Shown here in pieces: positions 48,501 through 58,494 of a DNA stretch of 64,000 nucleotides. Origin of the DNA: Lotus japonicus (taxonomy: Eukaryota > Streptophyta > Magnoliopsida > Fabales > Fabaceae); contig NC_080043.1 of the NCBI RefSeq assembly GCF_012489685.1, positions 13,882,223 through 13,946,222 of the forward strand. The letters are read 5' to 3'. How positions within the stretch are numbered: the stretch's first letter is position 1; every line of letters starts with the position of its first letter. The position numbers and the translations under genes are program-made. Under the pieces are notes generated by a model. The model saw nothing but the letters and a program-made list of their open reading frames with translations, had not been told where the DNA came from and searched no databases.

Positions 48501-48642
48501 CTACCGGGAAACGAGGTGCCTAAGAGTTAAAAGGAAGTTCTTCCAGCTTGGACTTGAGTTAGCCAGAAATAACTTGGCCAAGGAAGAAGAAGGCTATGAA
48601 GAGAGAGACTTGGATACCGTGCTTGGTTATGGGACTGGTTAG
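38916..48642 (+). CDS. MATH domain + USP7/UBP12 C-terminal region + MATH-CC-type tail, lacking the protease core (possibly damaged)
   Basis: Proposed exons: 38916-39040, 39142-39299, about 39862-40031, 40226-40345, 40650-40772, 43295-43360, 43459-43538, 43628-43742, 43878-43913, 44015-44122, 44226-44281, 44370-44547, 44635-44736, 44833-44904, 45365-45430, 45579-45641, 45721-45813, 45924-46040, 46122-46196, 46292-46375, 48094-48642; about 850 aa. N-terminus: MATH fold (FTWTIKEF; LSLYLDV; PFGWSRDV). Then, across a 194-bp intron, it passes straight to DKDLMEQIGKCIYFDLVD and continues as the ICP0-binding and ubiquitin-like repeats of UBP12/USP7 (RFWTWEKRENGTIRPYQPLT; YEVLDIPLPQLQ; FGEPFMLVIHEGETLAKVKV). 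The roughly 300-residue protease domain is absent. The last exon adds a coiled-coil tail. One intron starts with GC. Exon 3 does not join exon 2 in frame by any canonical site I can find and has an in-frame TAG at its likely 5' edge, so the N-terminal model is doubtful. Confidence 0.7.
41285..41712. repeat. GGGATGGCCGGGA-rich repeat in intron 5 of the MATH-USP7-like gene
   Basis: GGGATGGCCGGGA and near copies occur several times (near 41354, 41603, 41622), and the complement-like CCCAGTTCTCAGC stands at the left edge. The direct words GGTTATGAG flank the region (41273 and 41717), which could be a target duplication. No coding capacity. It is probably a non-autonomous DNA transposon; the family was not identified. 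Confidence 0.4.
42549..42579. repeat. (AT)n microsatellite
   Basis: About 15 uninterrupted TA units in intron 5 of the MATH-USP7-like gene. Confidence 0.9.
46553..46801 (-). mobile_element. Retroposon fragment in the last intron of the MATH-USP7-like gene
   Basis: The insert starts with a T-rich run (minus-strand poly-A) and is bracketed by a 9-bp duplication, TTGTCTTTT, at 46544-46552 and 46802-46810. The body (TTCATTGAATTCAATGAG ...) looks like the 3' end of a LINE or a SINE. It is part of about 1.5 kb of intron sequence that the partial copy at 49783-49973 lacks. Confidence 0.7.
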
Positions 48643-49389
48643 TATTACTAGAAACGCTTGGTACTACTCACAAGGTGGGTTATGACTTATGAAGACAATG
48701 GTATTTTGGTACATTATGGATGCGGTTGAACTTGAATTGGTTTTAAGGGATAGTTGATGTTTATTTTGATGCTGTTCTTCATTGAATGTTATGCTTTCCT
48801 CTTATATTAATTTAATATTTAACTCATCTTTATTTTTTCGTAATTGAACCCTAAACTGTTAGAATCTTATAAATTTGATAACAATTCTGCAAGTGTACTA
48901 ATTGTCTGAAGTAATATAAAAGATTATCGAATCACAGACATAATTTGTTTATGGATTCACACTCAAATCTCACGATTCGGAAGTAAAAAGAAAATATATA
49001 TTGAAAGGTTGTTTGTATCGGCAAACTTGGAACAAAAGCGGTAAAGAAGATGTTAGAAACACTTTTAGGAAAAAAAAAAGTAATCGGGGCTTAGTTTCAC
49101 ATAATTTAATTATGCTTCTCACAAACAAACTCCTATATGAGCTATTACATGCTTTTCTATTGTGATGTAGCATTTACCTTCACTTGCTAATACCTTAATC
49201 AAACAAATCTTTTCGATCTCAGTTGCTAAGACTAATATTTTAATACCTAGTCAATTCAATTCGAGAATTATTGTTCTTTATTCGGGCCAACATTACTAAT
49301 TCCCACCATTATACGTAAGTAGCAAAGAACCAGCCAATCTAATCTCAATTCCCTTATTTTTACCAATATCGTTTGTCCAAGAACAAGAA
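48643..49389. other. 3' region of the MATH-USP7-like gene and spacer
   Basis: 48643-48890 is the 3' untranslated region and is repeated in diverged form at about 50500-50760 (shared TATATTAATTTAATATTTAA and AAACTGTTAGAATCTTATAA). The rest to 49389 has no gene and no repeat I recognise. Confidence 0.5.
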
Positions 49390-49680
49390 AATGGTCTAAG
49401 TCATCGTGCCGCCCAATAATTAACCAGGTGACTCAACCAAAGAATAATCGACCTCGTCCCTTAGATGTCGAAAACACCAATCCACCCAATAGAGTTTGGA
49501 TTTTTCTTTAGGACCAGGAGCATAGTTAAGTTGCTGTTCATTACTCCATGAATACACTGCACATTCTGGATTGGTTGGATTTCTCAATGCATAACATGAT
49601 GCCTGTGATGAATAGAATAATGCACGATCGCCCAATGTATCTAGTTTGACATACTCCATGTTTGAGAAGTCTATTTCCTC
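49390..49680 (-). pseudogene. F-box gene 3' fragment
   Basis: On the minus strand it encodes MEYVKLDTLGDRALFYSSQA and ends YWVDWCFRHLRDEVDYSLVE, nearly the same as the last 90 residues of the F-box protein at 52376. About 20 internal residues are lost around the NPTNPECAV junction, and a few codons are added after the position of the normal stop. There is no F-box and no start, so it is a duplicated 3' end. Confidence 0.85.
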
Positions 49681-49749
49681 ATGTTTAGAATAAACTAATT
49701 TTTAACAGATATTCAACACAGACAAAAAGACAAGGAATACTATTTTTTT

Positions 49750-50477
49750 AATGATCCTAGAATTGTTTATGCATTGGATCAGGTAAGCTACTTCCATATT
49801 TTGATCAATTCATCATTTTTCTTGATTAAATGGGAAACATTTCTGTGTCACCAGCTTCTTCCCTGCTACAAGCTAAGTACTTTAAAGAAATTAGATGCTC
49901 ACAATGTTGTTTTGAAATAAATCTACGATATATCATGTTTCAGTGACCCCACCAATGTCTATTCTCATGACAGGTATGCACTGCTGATCCTCAACCTGAG
50001 GAAGTTCCCCCAATACTCCTTAGTGAACTTGTTGATTTTAGAGGTGTGGTGAAGATAGATAAAGTTTATTTACCATCACTGGAGGAGGTTTGCACTCGGC
50101 ATCCCTCGTTGATCGAATGCCAGCAGAAGAGAAGTGATATGTTCAAGCAATGGGCATTCACAGCTTTAGGGCAAGTTCTGCATTTCCTCAAGACCACTAA
50201 ACCAAAAGACATGACTGAAGCTGCTTGCCAGCACCTTCAAGGCTTATGGGAGGAGCTTGAGTGCTCTAGATTTGATTTGACTTGGCTTGAACCTCATGTT
50301 CAGCATGCCTTTGAAATGAAGAGTTGTTTTGAGAAGGTAGATAAGGTCAGAAAGCTGAAAGATAAAGTGCAATGTTTTCAGATTGGACTTGAGTTAGCCA
50401 GAAAAGACTTGGCCAAGGAAGAAAAAGGCTATAAAGAAAGAGACTTAGATACCGTGCTTGGTTATGGGAATGTTTAG
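49750..50477 (+). pseudogene. Partial copy of the last two exons of the MATH-USP7-like gene
   Basis: 49750-49782 repeats the end of the penultimate exon (NDPRIVYALDQ, with its GTAAG donor). 49974-50477 repeats the last exon, from VCTADPQPEEVPP through HAFEMKS to LDTVLGYGNV and a TAG. The exon has one internal loss of about 15 codons (the AFYRETRC region). It stays open for 168 codons with conserved splice sites, so it could act as an alternative 3' end for the upstream gene. No start codon or promoter of its own is evident. Confidence 0.8.
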
Positions 50478-52039
50478 TATAGTAATACAGACTACAGAAA
50501 ATGAGCTTGGTGTGCATGCTTTTCTGATAAGCACTAGGAATTCTTGGTACTGACTCAGAAGGTGGGTTAGGAAATTATCTCTGTTGTTAAGGCTGTGGTT
50601 GAACTTGGATTAGTATCCTTGATGTTAATTTTGATGTCAGTTCTTCATTGAAAGCGATGCTTTCTTTATCTTCATCTTGTTATATTAATTTAATATTTAA
50701 TCATCTTAATATCTTCCAAATTGATCCCTATTCTCTAAACTGTTAGAATCTTATAATAAAGAGACACTCTTAACTTTTTTCTTCTTCCTAATTGATCCTT
50801 AACCTGTTACATTTGTTATAACTTATAATAGATCATGTTGAGTTAGAAGAAATGAAGGAATCTAATAAAGAGATAATGTAGGAATACTCAGACTAGCAAG
50901 AATGTAATCCCTAACATATGAAATGTTTGAATTCATAGTTGCCAAAGTAAACACCATAAAAACATCTATTTACATTGTCGACCTCATCTTCAATCACTAT
51001 CTCTTTACCTTAAGTCATACAAAAACGTCTGTCCCTTATGGATTTTTGCCTACACTGCTTCTTCAACATTACAAGTCAGTGTGTAATCTCATGAATTTTG
51101 ACATCAGTCAGAGCCTGTGCATCTCTTATGGTTATCTAGAAGGACAAAATATCTCTTTCCTAGTCAAGAACCTTTGAGCGAAGACGATAATGAATACAAC
51201 TTTGTTACTTTAGATCAAATAGAAAACCTGCTTAAATATTTTATGTTCTAGTGTGATGCAAAGAGAGAAACAATGTTATTTTTCTTTTCTAAAAAACATG
51301 CATGTACAAGATCTAATTTGCTCATCTATTATTGCTTTTCCTCTTCATATATGGTACTCCGACATATTCTAACTGTAATTTTAACATCATCCATTTACAT
51401 GTCACATGCATATGAGAGATTACTTGCTCCTAACCTTAGGGACATTAAGACTAATAAAAATTATTCTTAAAGCAATTAGATCATTTAGATGTATTAGAAG
51501 CTAGAAAAAGTTACACCACTATTTGACAACTTGACAGAAAAATGGAGAAATATATTGGAAGATAAGATAAGAGAAGTATATTTCTAAGGGGAATTGATCA
51601 ACTAAGGCGGAGCTTTTTAATCTCAAATTTCATATTTTTAATCTCAACTAAGGCGAGCACGGGTTTGCGGATACCTACCCCAACCCGTTTGTAGACGGGT
51701 ATTTTAAAAATTCATTTCCTCAAACCGCGAGTATTGGTGACAGATTTTTACCCATGGGATCGGGTATTTATGTCATCATTAAGATCACGTATCAAAAGTG
51801 AAATTATGCTTAAAAAAATAGTGATAAAGATCTATACCACATACTATTATTGCTAATTAAGACCTCAAGTGGGCATATATAATCATGTATATGTTCAACT
51901 AAATATTCAAACGAATTTAATCTAATCGTAGATATTTCAATTAAGTAAAAGGCTTGCTTGCTCCAGTACCTTTTTTAAAAATAGGAGGGTTTGGAACTCT
52001 TTAGTTCATTAAAGCAATCTAAAGAGAAATACAAGTAAT
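50478..52039. other. Spacer with weak transposon-like coding text
   Basis: 50500-50760 is duplicated 3' untranslated sequence. Around 50923-51177 an open frame contains TKTSVPYGFLPTLLLQHYK, which faintly recalls the plant putative-transposon domain seen in legume retroelement debris; I cannot confirm it. 51640-51790 holds GGGTATTT/AAATACCC text similar to the hAT-type repeat at 37231. Nothing else is seen. Confidence 0.3.
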
Positions 52040-52165
52040 TAAGTTCAAGACAATGGTCCAAGTCATCATGCTTTCCAATAATTAACCAGGTTACTCGACC
52101 ATAGAATAATCTACCTCTTCACTTAGATGTCAAAAACACCAATCAACCCAATAGATTTTTGAAAC
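52040..52165 (-). pseudogene. Second F-box gene 3' fragment
   Basis: TTCAAGACAATGG, then ATAATTAACCAGGTTACTCG, and GATGTCAAAAACACCAATCA repeat the final 40 codons and 3' flank of the F-box gene at 52376, with several changes. The similarity stops abruptly near 52160. Confidence 0.8.
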
Positions 52166-52375
52166 TAGATATCAAATAACAAGATAAGTAAAGTTATTGA
52201 AACTAGATAGCATGACCAGTTTTTCAAGTCTAGTCAAATTATTACAGTATTAAACTAAAAGGAACACAAGTTTTGCAATATAGTCAAAATAGAAGAAATC
52301 TAAAGGGAAATACAAGAAATAAAGTTCAAGACAATGAATGGTCTGAGACATCATGCTGCTCAATAATTAACCAGA

Positions 52376-53439
52376 TTACTCAACCAAAGAATAATCTACC
52401 TCGTCCCTTAGATGTCGAAAACACCAATCCACCCAATAGAGTTTGGACTTTTCTTTAGGATCATATCCACCAGGAGCATAGTTAAGTTGCTGTTCATTAC
52501 TCCATGAATACACTGCACATTTTGGATCTGATTCACAAATGGAATAGACATGGTTGCTTCTGTATCCCCACATGGTTGGATTGCTCAATGCATAACATGA
52601 TGCACGTGATGAACAGAATAATGCACCATCGCGCAATGTATCTAGTTTGACATACTCCATGTTTGAGAAGTCTACTTTGTACACATCCAATATTTCCCCG
52701 GGCTTAAAATCAACCACTAAAAGTCCCTCATCAGAACTGACCAACCTAAGGTTGTCACAATTTTTTGCAGGAGTATTTCTAAGTTCAATCATTTTTATAC
52801 CCACAGAGTTCAGGTTAAGTACCCCTATCTTGGCCTCGTTAGTAAGAGCATATATAACATTACCAAAAACAACCGTGTCCACAATCTTCCATTGAGTTCC
52901 CCACTTCCAATAAGTAGCAGTAGCCCATTGAGAATTGCGAGATTGATAGACATGTAAACTATGAGAAATGACAGAATGAATCACTATAACAAACTCTGCA
53001 GAACCTTTCACCAAAGCAAATAAGGAACGGTAATCCTGATAGTCCCAGTAGATGTTAATGCCTGAGGTACTTACTTTCTTCTGCCTTCTGGTAAAAGGGT
53101 TCATTAGGAGAAGAGTCCTAGGACCTGCAAAGATCAAATATCCACTTGAACAGCCAGAGTAGGATAAGCCCGAAAAACTCATATCCATCTTAGTGCTATA
53201 CAACTTTCTCTCAGGTAAGCAAATGAATGACAAATGTTTTCTGGCAAATGAAGTTTTTTGAACCACAAATGGTGATTGTGATTCCATGAATGATTTCCAA
53301 TAAGTTCTTTGGTTGAACCTCCAGCTCTTGGACACTCCAGCAATTTCAAAAAGGTCAGCAAGATTTAATTTCTTGAAAATGGTATCAAGGAGTTCCATAG
53401 GAAGTTTGTCAACAAGGTCTGCATTTTTTATTTCCTTTC
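52376..53439 (-). CDS. F-box protein with DUF295-type C-terminal domain (5' exon missing from the model)
   Basis: The main exon runs from 53439 down to the TAA at 52376. It opens ADLVDKLPMELLDTIFKKLN followed by LADLFEIAGVSKSW, a clear F-box. The Leu-Pro that begins the motif lies before the first internal Met (53398), and TATATACACAG at 53440-53450 is a good splice acceptor, so a short upstream exon should exist. The rest, about 300 residues, has the DUF295/beta-propeller style (SSGYLIFAGP; LLMNPFTRRQKK; WGTQWKIVDTVVFGNVIYAL; CAVYSWSNEQQLNYAPGG). F-box proteins are the substrate receptors of SCF ubiquitin ligases. The gene converges on the MATH-USP7-like gene, and two copies of its 3' end lie downstream. 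The frame is intact. Confidence 0.85.
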
Positions 53440-53450
53440 CTGTGTATATA

Positions 53451-54135
53451 AAAAAAGGACAATGACATGTAGTTTTAAAGTCAATAAAAGGAGTACTTAA
53501 AAATTTATTAATTTATCTAATAAATTCATGACATATAAAGAGATAAAAAATATTGTCTCAATCTCCCAACAAAAATTAAATCGAAAATAAAACATAATTG
53601 TGCATCTTTCTTATTGTAAGTCGCTACGCGTCCCAACCCAATCTCCACTCAGTTTCTCTCTCCTGTTCTCAACTTTGTTGAACACTCTCAACATCTCTCT
53701 CCTCCACCTCATCCTCAACAAAACCTCAACAACCACTACAAACCCTCAACAACTCTTAACATCTCTCTCAACATATCATTGCATATGGTCCAATGAGAAT
53801 ATTTAATTGTTTTTACCTTTTGAAAATCATTTGCTTTCATGGTATGTAAACAATATATATTCATTTTCATCTTAGGATAAACTAAATTTCGAACGGAAAG
53901 CATAAAATATTAACAAGAAAAATAAAGGCAATTACAAAAATAGGAAATCCTATTAGTTGGGATAAACTTTTCCTAGTGATTCTCCTACAAGCATATAAGA
54001 GAGGTCTAATATATGAAGAATACAATTTTTACATGAAAATTACCCATTAGATCTTAGATTTAGAAGACACTAGAGAATATTTTGTTTGAACGTGATACTA
54101 GAGAATACTGATTAAACTAGAAATTGAAAATGTCA
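53451..54135. other. F-box gene upstream region
   Basis: It should contain the missing first exon and promoter of the F-box gene. The minus strand of 53600-53790 is GA-rich with several ATGs (for example one reading MLRVFNKVENRREKLSG), but none ends in a donor that joins 53439 in frame, so I assign none. Confidence 0.35.
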
Positions 54136-54139
54136 GTAC

Positions 54140-54560
54140 TTTTTTTTTAAAGCAAAAGTTTTATTAGATGAAATAGTTGATTGTACAAACACAACTCAAC
54201 AAAAGGAGCATAATTCCCTCCAAAATTATAAATAAATACCTAATAAAATGTGCCCAAAGATATAACTTTAGAAATCCAGCACCTAATGAACACCTATCCT
54301 GCACAAAATGCAGGAAAAACCGCAAGTGAAATTGACAAGGTCCAAACCCTGGTCAAGCACTAAAAGACTAATGAGAAAGAGCATCTGTCGGGGACCGAGA
54401 TGTGGCAAAGAATAGCCACATAACCCAACAAAAAACATAGCTCATTTGGCTATTTGAGGGAACGCAAATCAGCACAAGACATCAACCAGAAAGCGAAAGC
54501 AAGGGAACCTAAAGGGAACAAAACCAATCATGACCCCGATCCGCAATCATTCGCCCCAAA
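54140..54560 (-). mobile_element. Probable LINE 3' end
   Basis: It begins with TTTTTTTTAAAG and AAAGTTTTATTAGATGAAAT, the usual look of a reversed LINE tail with its A run, and continues with CCTGCACAAAATGCAGG and untranslated-type text. No open frame. Orientation agrees with the endonuclease remnant at 55620-56285, but the intervening DNA does not read as LINE. Confidence 0.4.
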
Positions 54561-55388
54561 AATTATGTCCTTGTGGAAGACAATCATGTTTGAGTCACGA
54601 TCATCTACATCATGGTGAATATAACTCTCACAGCAGAATTTGTTCCATTCACAATACTAAAACCTTGCTTAAGTACGTTTGAACCATTAAGCTATTAAAA
54701 TCTAATTAAGGTGAATTTTAAAAGATAAAGATAAAAATTATAACCTTTGATAAGATTTTCATCATCAGTTATTGAATATAGTACTAGTCACTCCAATCAA
54801 TAATAACACTTTTCTCAACATTGAACATGTGACCATACCCTTCATAAGTTTTCTTATTGCTTCTTCGCCTCCATGTGCTAAAAAAATACCTACCGCCAAT
54901 TTTCTCTAACTTTATTCATCGGAATAAGGCTCACATTTGCAACAAACTACTTCCATTTTGTCTTTTGCATAGTCAATAATTTTTACCATTTTGACAACTG
55001 AATCCACAAGCCACATCACTCTCACTTGGCTTCTTCATAGTCCTCCCATCATTCTCCATAGTGTTTACGCAACAAACTTTACTACACTCAACTAGTCCAC
55101 TAGAACATAATACTCTACTTAGCCAGTTGATTCCAAACATAATTTAAGACACACAGATCAATCATAAAATGAGGAATGGAAATCTTTCACCTTGCCCCCC
55201 AACCAGATCCATGATCTATATGTAATTTAATCCACAAACCTTGCCAACATGATCACTTCCTTCATTCTTAAATATAACATCATTTCTCAATAGCTAAACT
55301 TACCAGATGGAAGCATATCTCACAACAATGCCTTCGCTGTTTTTTTGCCTTTGAACACCTCATGACAAGGTTGCAAAAAAAGTGATAA
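54561..55388. other. Intergenic stretch without recognisable features
   Basis: AT-rich, with stops in all frames. A minus-strand LINE relic is possible from its position between two LINE pieces, but no motif is visible. Confidence 0.3.
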
Positions 55389-55595
55389 GGGTCTGTTTGT
55401 TTCCTGTTTTAAAAACAGTTTTTAGTTTTTAAAAACTGAAAACTTGTATGTTTTCAGTTTCTGTTTTTAGTTTTCATATATCAGCTTTCTAAATGTTGGA
55501 AAACATGTTGATGTTTTCTTATTCTGAAAACTTTTTAAAAATTGTTTCTGAAAATTATTTTAAAAACTGAAAACAAAACAGCAACCAAACAGACA
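55389..55595. mobile_element. MITE with GTCTGTTTG ends
   Basis: The left end GGTCTGTTTGTTTCCTGTTTT pairs with the right end ACAGCAACCAAACAGAC. The interior repeats TTTTCAGTTT and AAAACTGAAAA in both orientations over about 207 bp, so it forms a hairpin. No definite target duplication. Confidence 0.65.
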
Positions 55596-55619
55596 GTTAC
55601 TCTGCAATGACAATACAGT

Positions 55620-56285
55620 ACTAACCCTCATCCAACTATAGCAATTTGTCCAAACGAGGCATTTCCACCCTTAGACCATACACCATGATTGTGAAAGACC
55701 TATAGGGAAACTTGGATCCGGTAGTAAAAATATTCATGCTTTTAAATGGTTTTGGACCCTCAATATATATGTTCACATTTTTAAATAATAGGGAGCATTG
55801 GCCAAATATATCTCTAACTAACACGTATTGGGCACTACTCGATATAAACTCTACCAATCCTGGGTAACCATAAATTTGTCTAACCTGCTCCTGGACGACC
55901 CATTTGGCATGTACTAGGTTTATTTTCTTCCCAATAAAGGGATGTCGTCAGTCTCCAAAAAATCAATTAAAGCATTAAATTTGTTGATTTTTCTCAACCA
56001 AGACCGAGATCTTTCACTAACTCCCTTCCTCTCTCCTATGCTTCTTCCTAAATTGAAATCTCTACTAAACACCATATTGTTTCCTTGTGGTTGATTTTAG
56101 GTTGGCTTCCCCCGCACATCCCCGTCTTCTCTTTCATCATGCAGAGTAAACATTCACAATAATGCATAGTTTTCATTCCAACTCCCTCAAAGTCCAAGAA
56201 ATCTAGAACCAAAAAAGCATTCTTATAAATTAAAGACATTTTTCCACAAACAAAGGATATCCCTACCTCCATTCCATTGTTTGCT
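55620..56285 (-). mobile_element. LINE endonuclease remnant
   Basis: Read on the minus strand: ETIWCLVEISI stands where plant LINE endonucleases have WCLVGDFN. It is followed by broken frames giving WLRKINKFNALIDFLE, DDIPLLGRK, YMPNGSSRSRLDKF and MVTQDW, the known order in this domain. Several stops interrupt it and the catalytic GDFN is altered, so it is inactive. Confidence 0.75.
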
Positions 56286-56297
56286 GGGTGATCCTTA

Positions 56298-56611
56298 TGT
56301 CGGAATATAATATAAAACCATAAAAGTGACCCTTAATTACCCAACAACTTAAGCTTTTGCGATAAGTGGGTTATTTGACATCATATCAGAACCTCTATGA
56401 TTGAGAGGTCTAGAGTTCGATCCTTTATCCTCTTACTTTCTAATTAAAAATTGAAATTGAATTAAGCACATGGTAGGCGGGCTTGTGCATTTATCAACGC
56501 TTCACGTCCAAAGGGCTCTTGCGTGAGGGAGCGTGTTAGAATATAATATAAAACCATAAAAGTGACTATTACCCAACAACCTAAGCTTTTGGGATAAGTG
56601 TTTATTTCACA
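56298..56611 (+). mobile_element. Miniature LTR retrotransposon (TRIM), 314 bp
   Basis: Direct repeats 56298-56380 (83 bp) and 56534-56611 (78 bp) start TGT and end ACA, sharing AATATAATATAAAACCATAA and AAGCTTTTG. Right after the first repeat, TCATATCAGAACCTCT matches the Met-tRNA primer site with changes, and CTAGAGTTCGATCCTT follows as in plant TRIMs. Flanks CCTTA and CCTTC fit a 5-bp target duplication with one change. The interior is about 150 bp and non-coding. Confidence 0.8.
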
Positions 56612-57852
56612 CCTTCCATTCCATTTCACCATCTCCCCAAATTCACAAACAATATCTTTATCTTTGTTGTCCAATTTTTCACCTAGATTCATAGCAGATC
56701 AACATCTTCTTACACAACTAAGTTTCACCCTTACTCCCGGTCCCCTTGCATTAAAACTCAATCTTTGTAACTTACCAATCTCTCCCCTCTCACTCACCTA
56801 GTTGTTTACCTTTCTTGCTTCCATCTCATCCCCTTTTTATATCTTTGTAATTACCTTCACCAAATCCTCCTCATACCCTTCAAAAGTAATTCCAATTTCT
56901 TCCCCATTTCCCATAATTTTTTTACCTCTACCACCTAATCTTTCAAATGATAAATTCTATTCCAATTTGAATATCATCAGCAAAACATGTCTAAATGATG
57001 GCAAGGTCTAGGATGTCATGAACCAAGTCACCCACATGGCTTCTCATGCTAGAACATAGTTAGCTATATGCATAAATCCACCTAACCTGTGCAGATATCC
57101 AACTTTCCACCCATCAAATTATATACCACTTGGTTCAAAGGCTCTGATACTGTATCATGAACCAACTATACTAGAAGCATAAGCTATTGGGCTAGAACAC
57201 ATGAATTATAACAGATGACTAACATGAACTCATATTACATTACCATATATGTTTAGAAAGAAATAGTATTTACCCTTGCTAATGCTCACATTAAATAGGA
57301 GGCATTGAAGGAGATCATATTTACCAAACAAGACAATGGACATACACAAAAGGGCAGGTAGATTCATGCCACCTTTGATCCTTAACTCCTTCACTTAGAA
57401 GGCACTAAAACGACCAGACAAACCAGTCCCAAAGAACTATCCGAAAAATCGCAAAAATACAAAACAAAAACTCGAACAAAACTCGAAAATCTCAACATAC
57501 AACAACCAAGACAACAAAAAACCTAGAGAGAAGCATGAATCAATGGAAAAACTCTTAAACTTATTTTCTTAGAAAATCAATGGTAGGTAGAACAATGATC
57601 TTGAAAAATTACATTCGATTTGCAGTTAAATACCCTGAGACTCAACAAATGCACAAACATTCAAAACTTTTAAAATTGAACTAAGATATTATTGAGCGAA
57701 AACATGGGTAAGCATAAGTGAGAATACAATCTCAAATGCGGTAATGGTGGAAATCTCAAGTACTGAGTCGCAAATTATTTTGTCGGACAACGAAAAACAT
57801 TATCACAGAATCTAAACTAATAATAAATAAGCGTTCTCCTAGAATCCCTAAA
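56612..57852. other. Intergenic stretch with a possible LTR-element relic
   Basis: Near 57140-57160, GGCTCTGATACTGTATCATG resembles a reversed Met-tRNA primer site next to a repeat start. TCATGAACCAA occurs at 57015 and 57158, perhaps the two ends of short terminal repeats. 56612-57000 is CT-rich with no gene. 57300-57850 shows nothing I can name. Confidence 0.3.
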
Positions 57853-58425
57853 AATAACCAAACAAGAATTTAGGAGTCCAGGTGCTTCAATCAGAACATA
57901 TATACACGCAACGATATGACAAACACAATGCATGCAACATCAGCATAAATTAAAGAAAAGATGGGAGCGATCGGGGTATATAGACATATAAAATCATACC
58001 CGTTGATGATGATGATCGTGATGATGGTGAAGAAAGTCCATCAGAACCCTTCCACTGTTTAGTACTGTTTTCGTCATCCTCTTGCTGCATTCTGTAAATT
58101 TTGGAGTAACCTAATCCCTTTGTCCCTAATCCCAAAAAATAACCAAACAATAATTTAGGAGTCCAGGTGCTTCAATCAGAACATATATACACGCAACGAT
58201 ATGACAAACACAATGCATGCAACATCAGCATAAATTAAAGAAAAGATGGGAGCGATCGGGGTATATAGGCATATAAAATCATACCTGTTGATGATGATGA
58301 TCGTAACGATGGTAAAGAAAGTCCATCGGAACCCTTCCACCGTTTAGTAATGTTTTCGTCATCCTCTTGCTGCATTCTGTAAATTTTTGAGTAACCTAAT
58401 TCGTTTGTTCCTCTGTGAGTCCTAC
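57853..58425 (-). repeat. Tandem duplication (286-bp period) carrying an exon-like unit
   Basis: The segment starting AATAACCAAACAAGAATTTA at 57853 recurs at 58139 with few changes. Read on the minus strand, each copy holds a short open unit, KIYRMQQEDDEN, then T-K-(Q/R)-WKGSDGLS and RSSSSTG, ending at a GTATGATTTTATA donor-like site. This may be an exon duplicated in place. I recognise no family, and no neighbouring exons were found. Confidence 0.75.
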
Positions 58426-58494
58426 CCTTCAAACCCTTTTATATGGAGAAATATTTACAATTTAATAAAATAAAAGGAAAACACGTCAATTTAT

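Noticed and set aside
56598..57011. Two adjacent plus-strand frames rich in Ser, Pro, Ile and Phe
   Set aside because: A CT-rich stretch gives open frames by composition. There is no domain and no splice signals joining them.
57140..57165. tRNA gene suggested by GGTTCAAAGGCTCTGATAC
   Set aside because: There is no cloverleaf. The words fit a reversed LTR-element primer site better.
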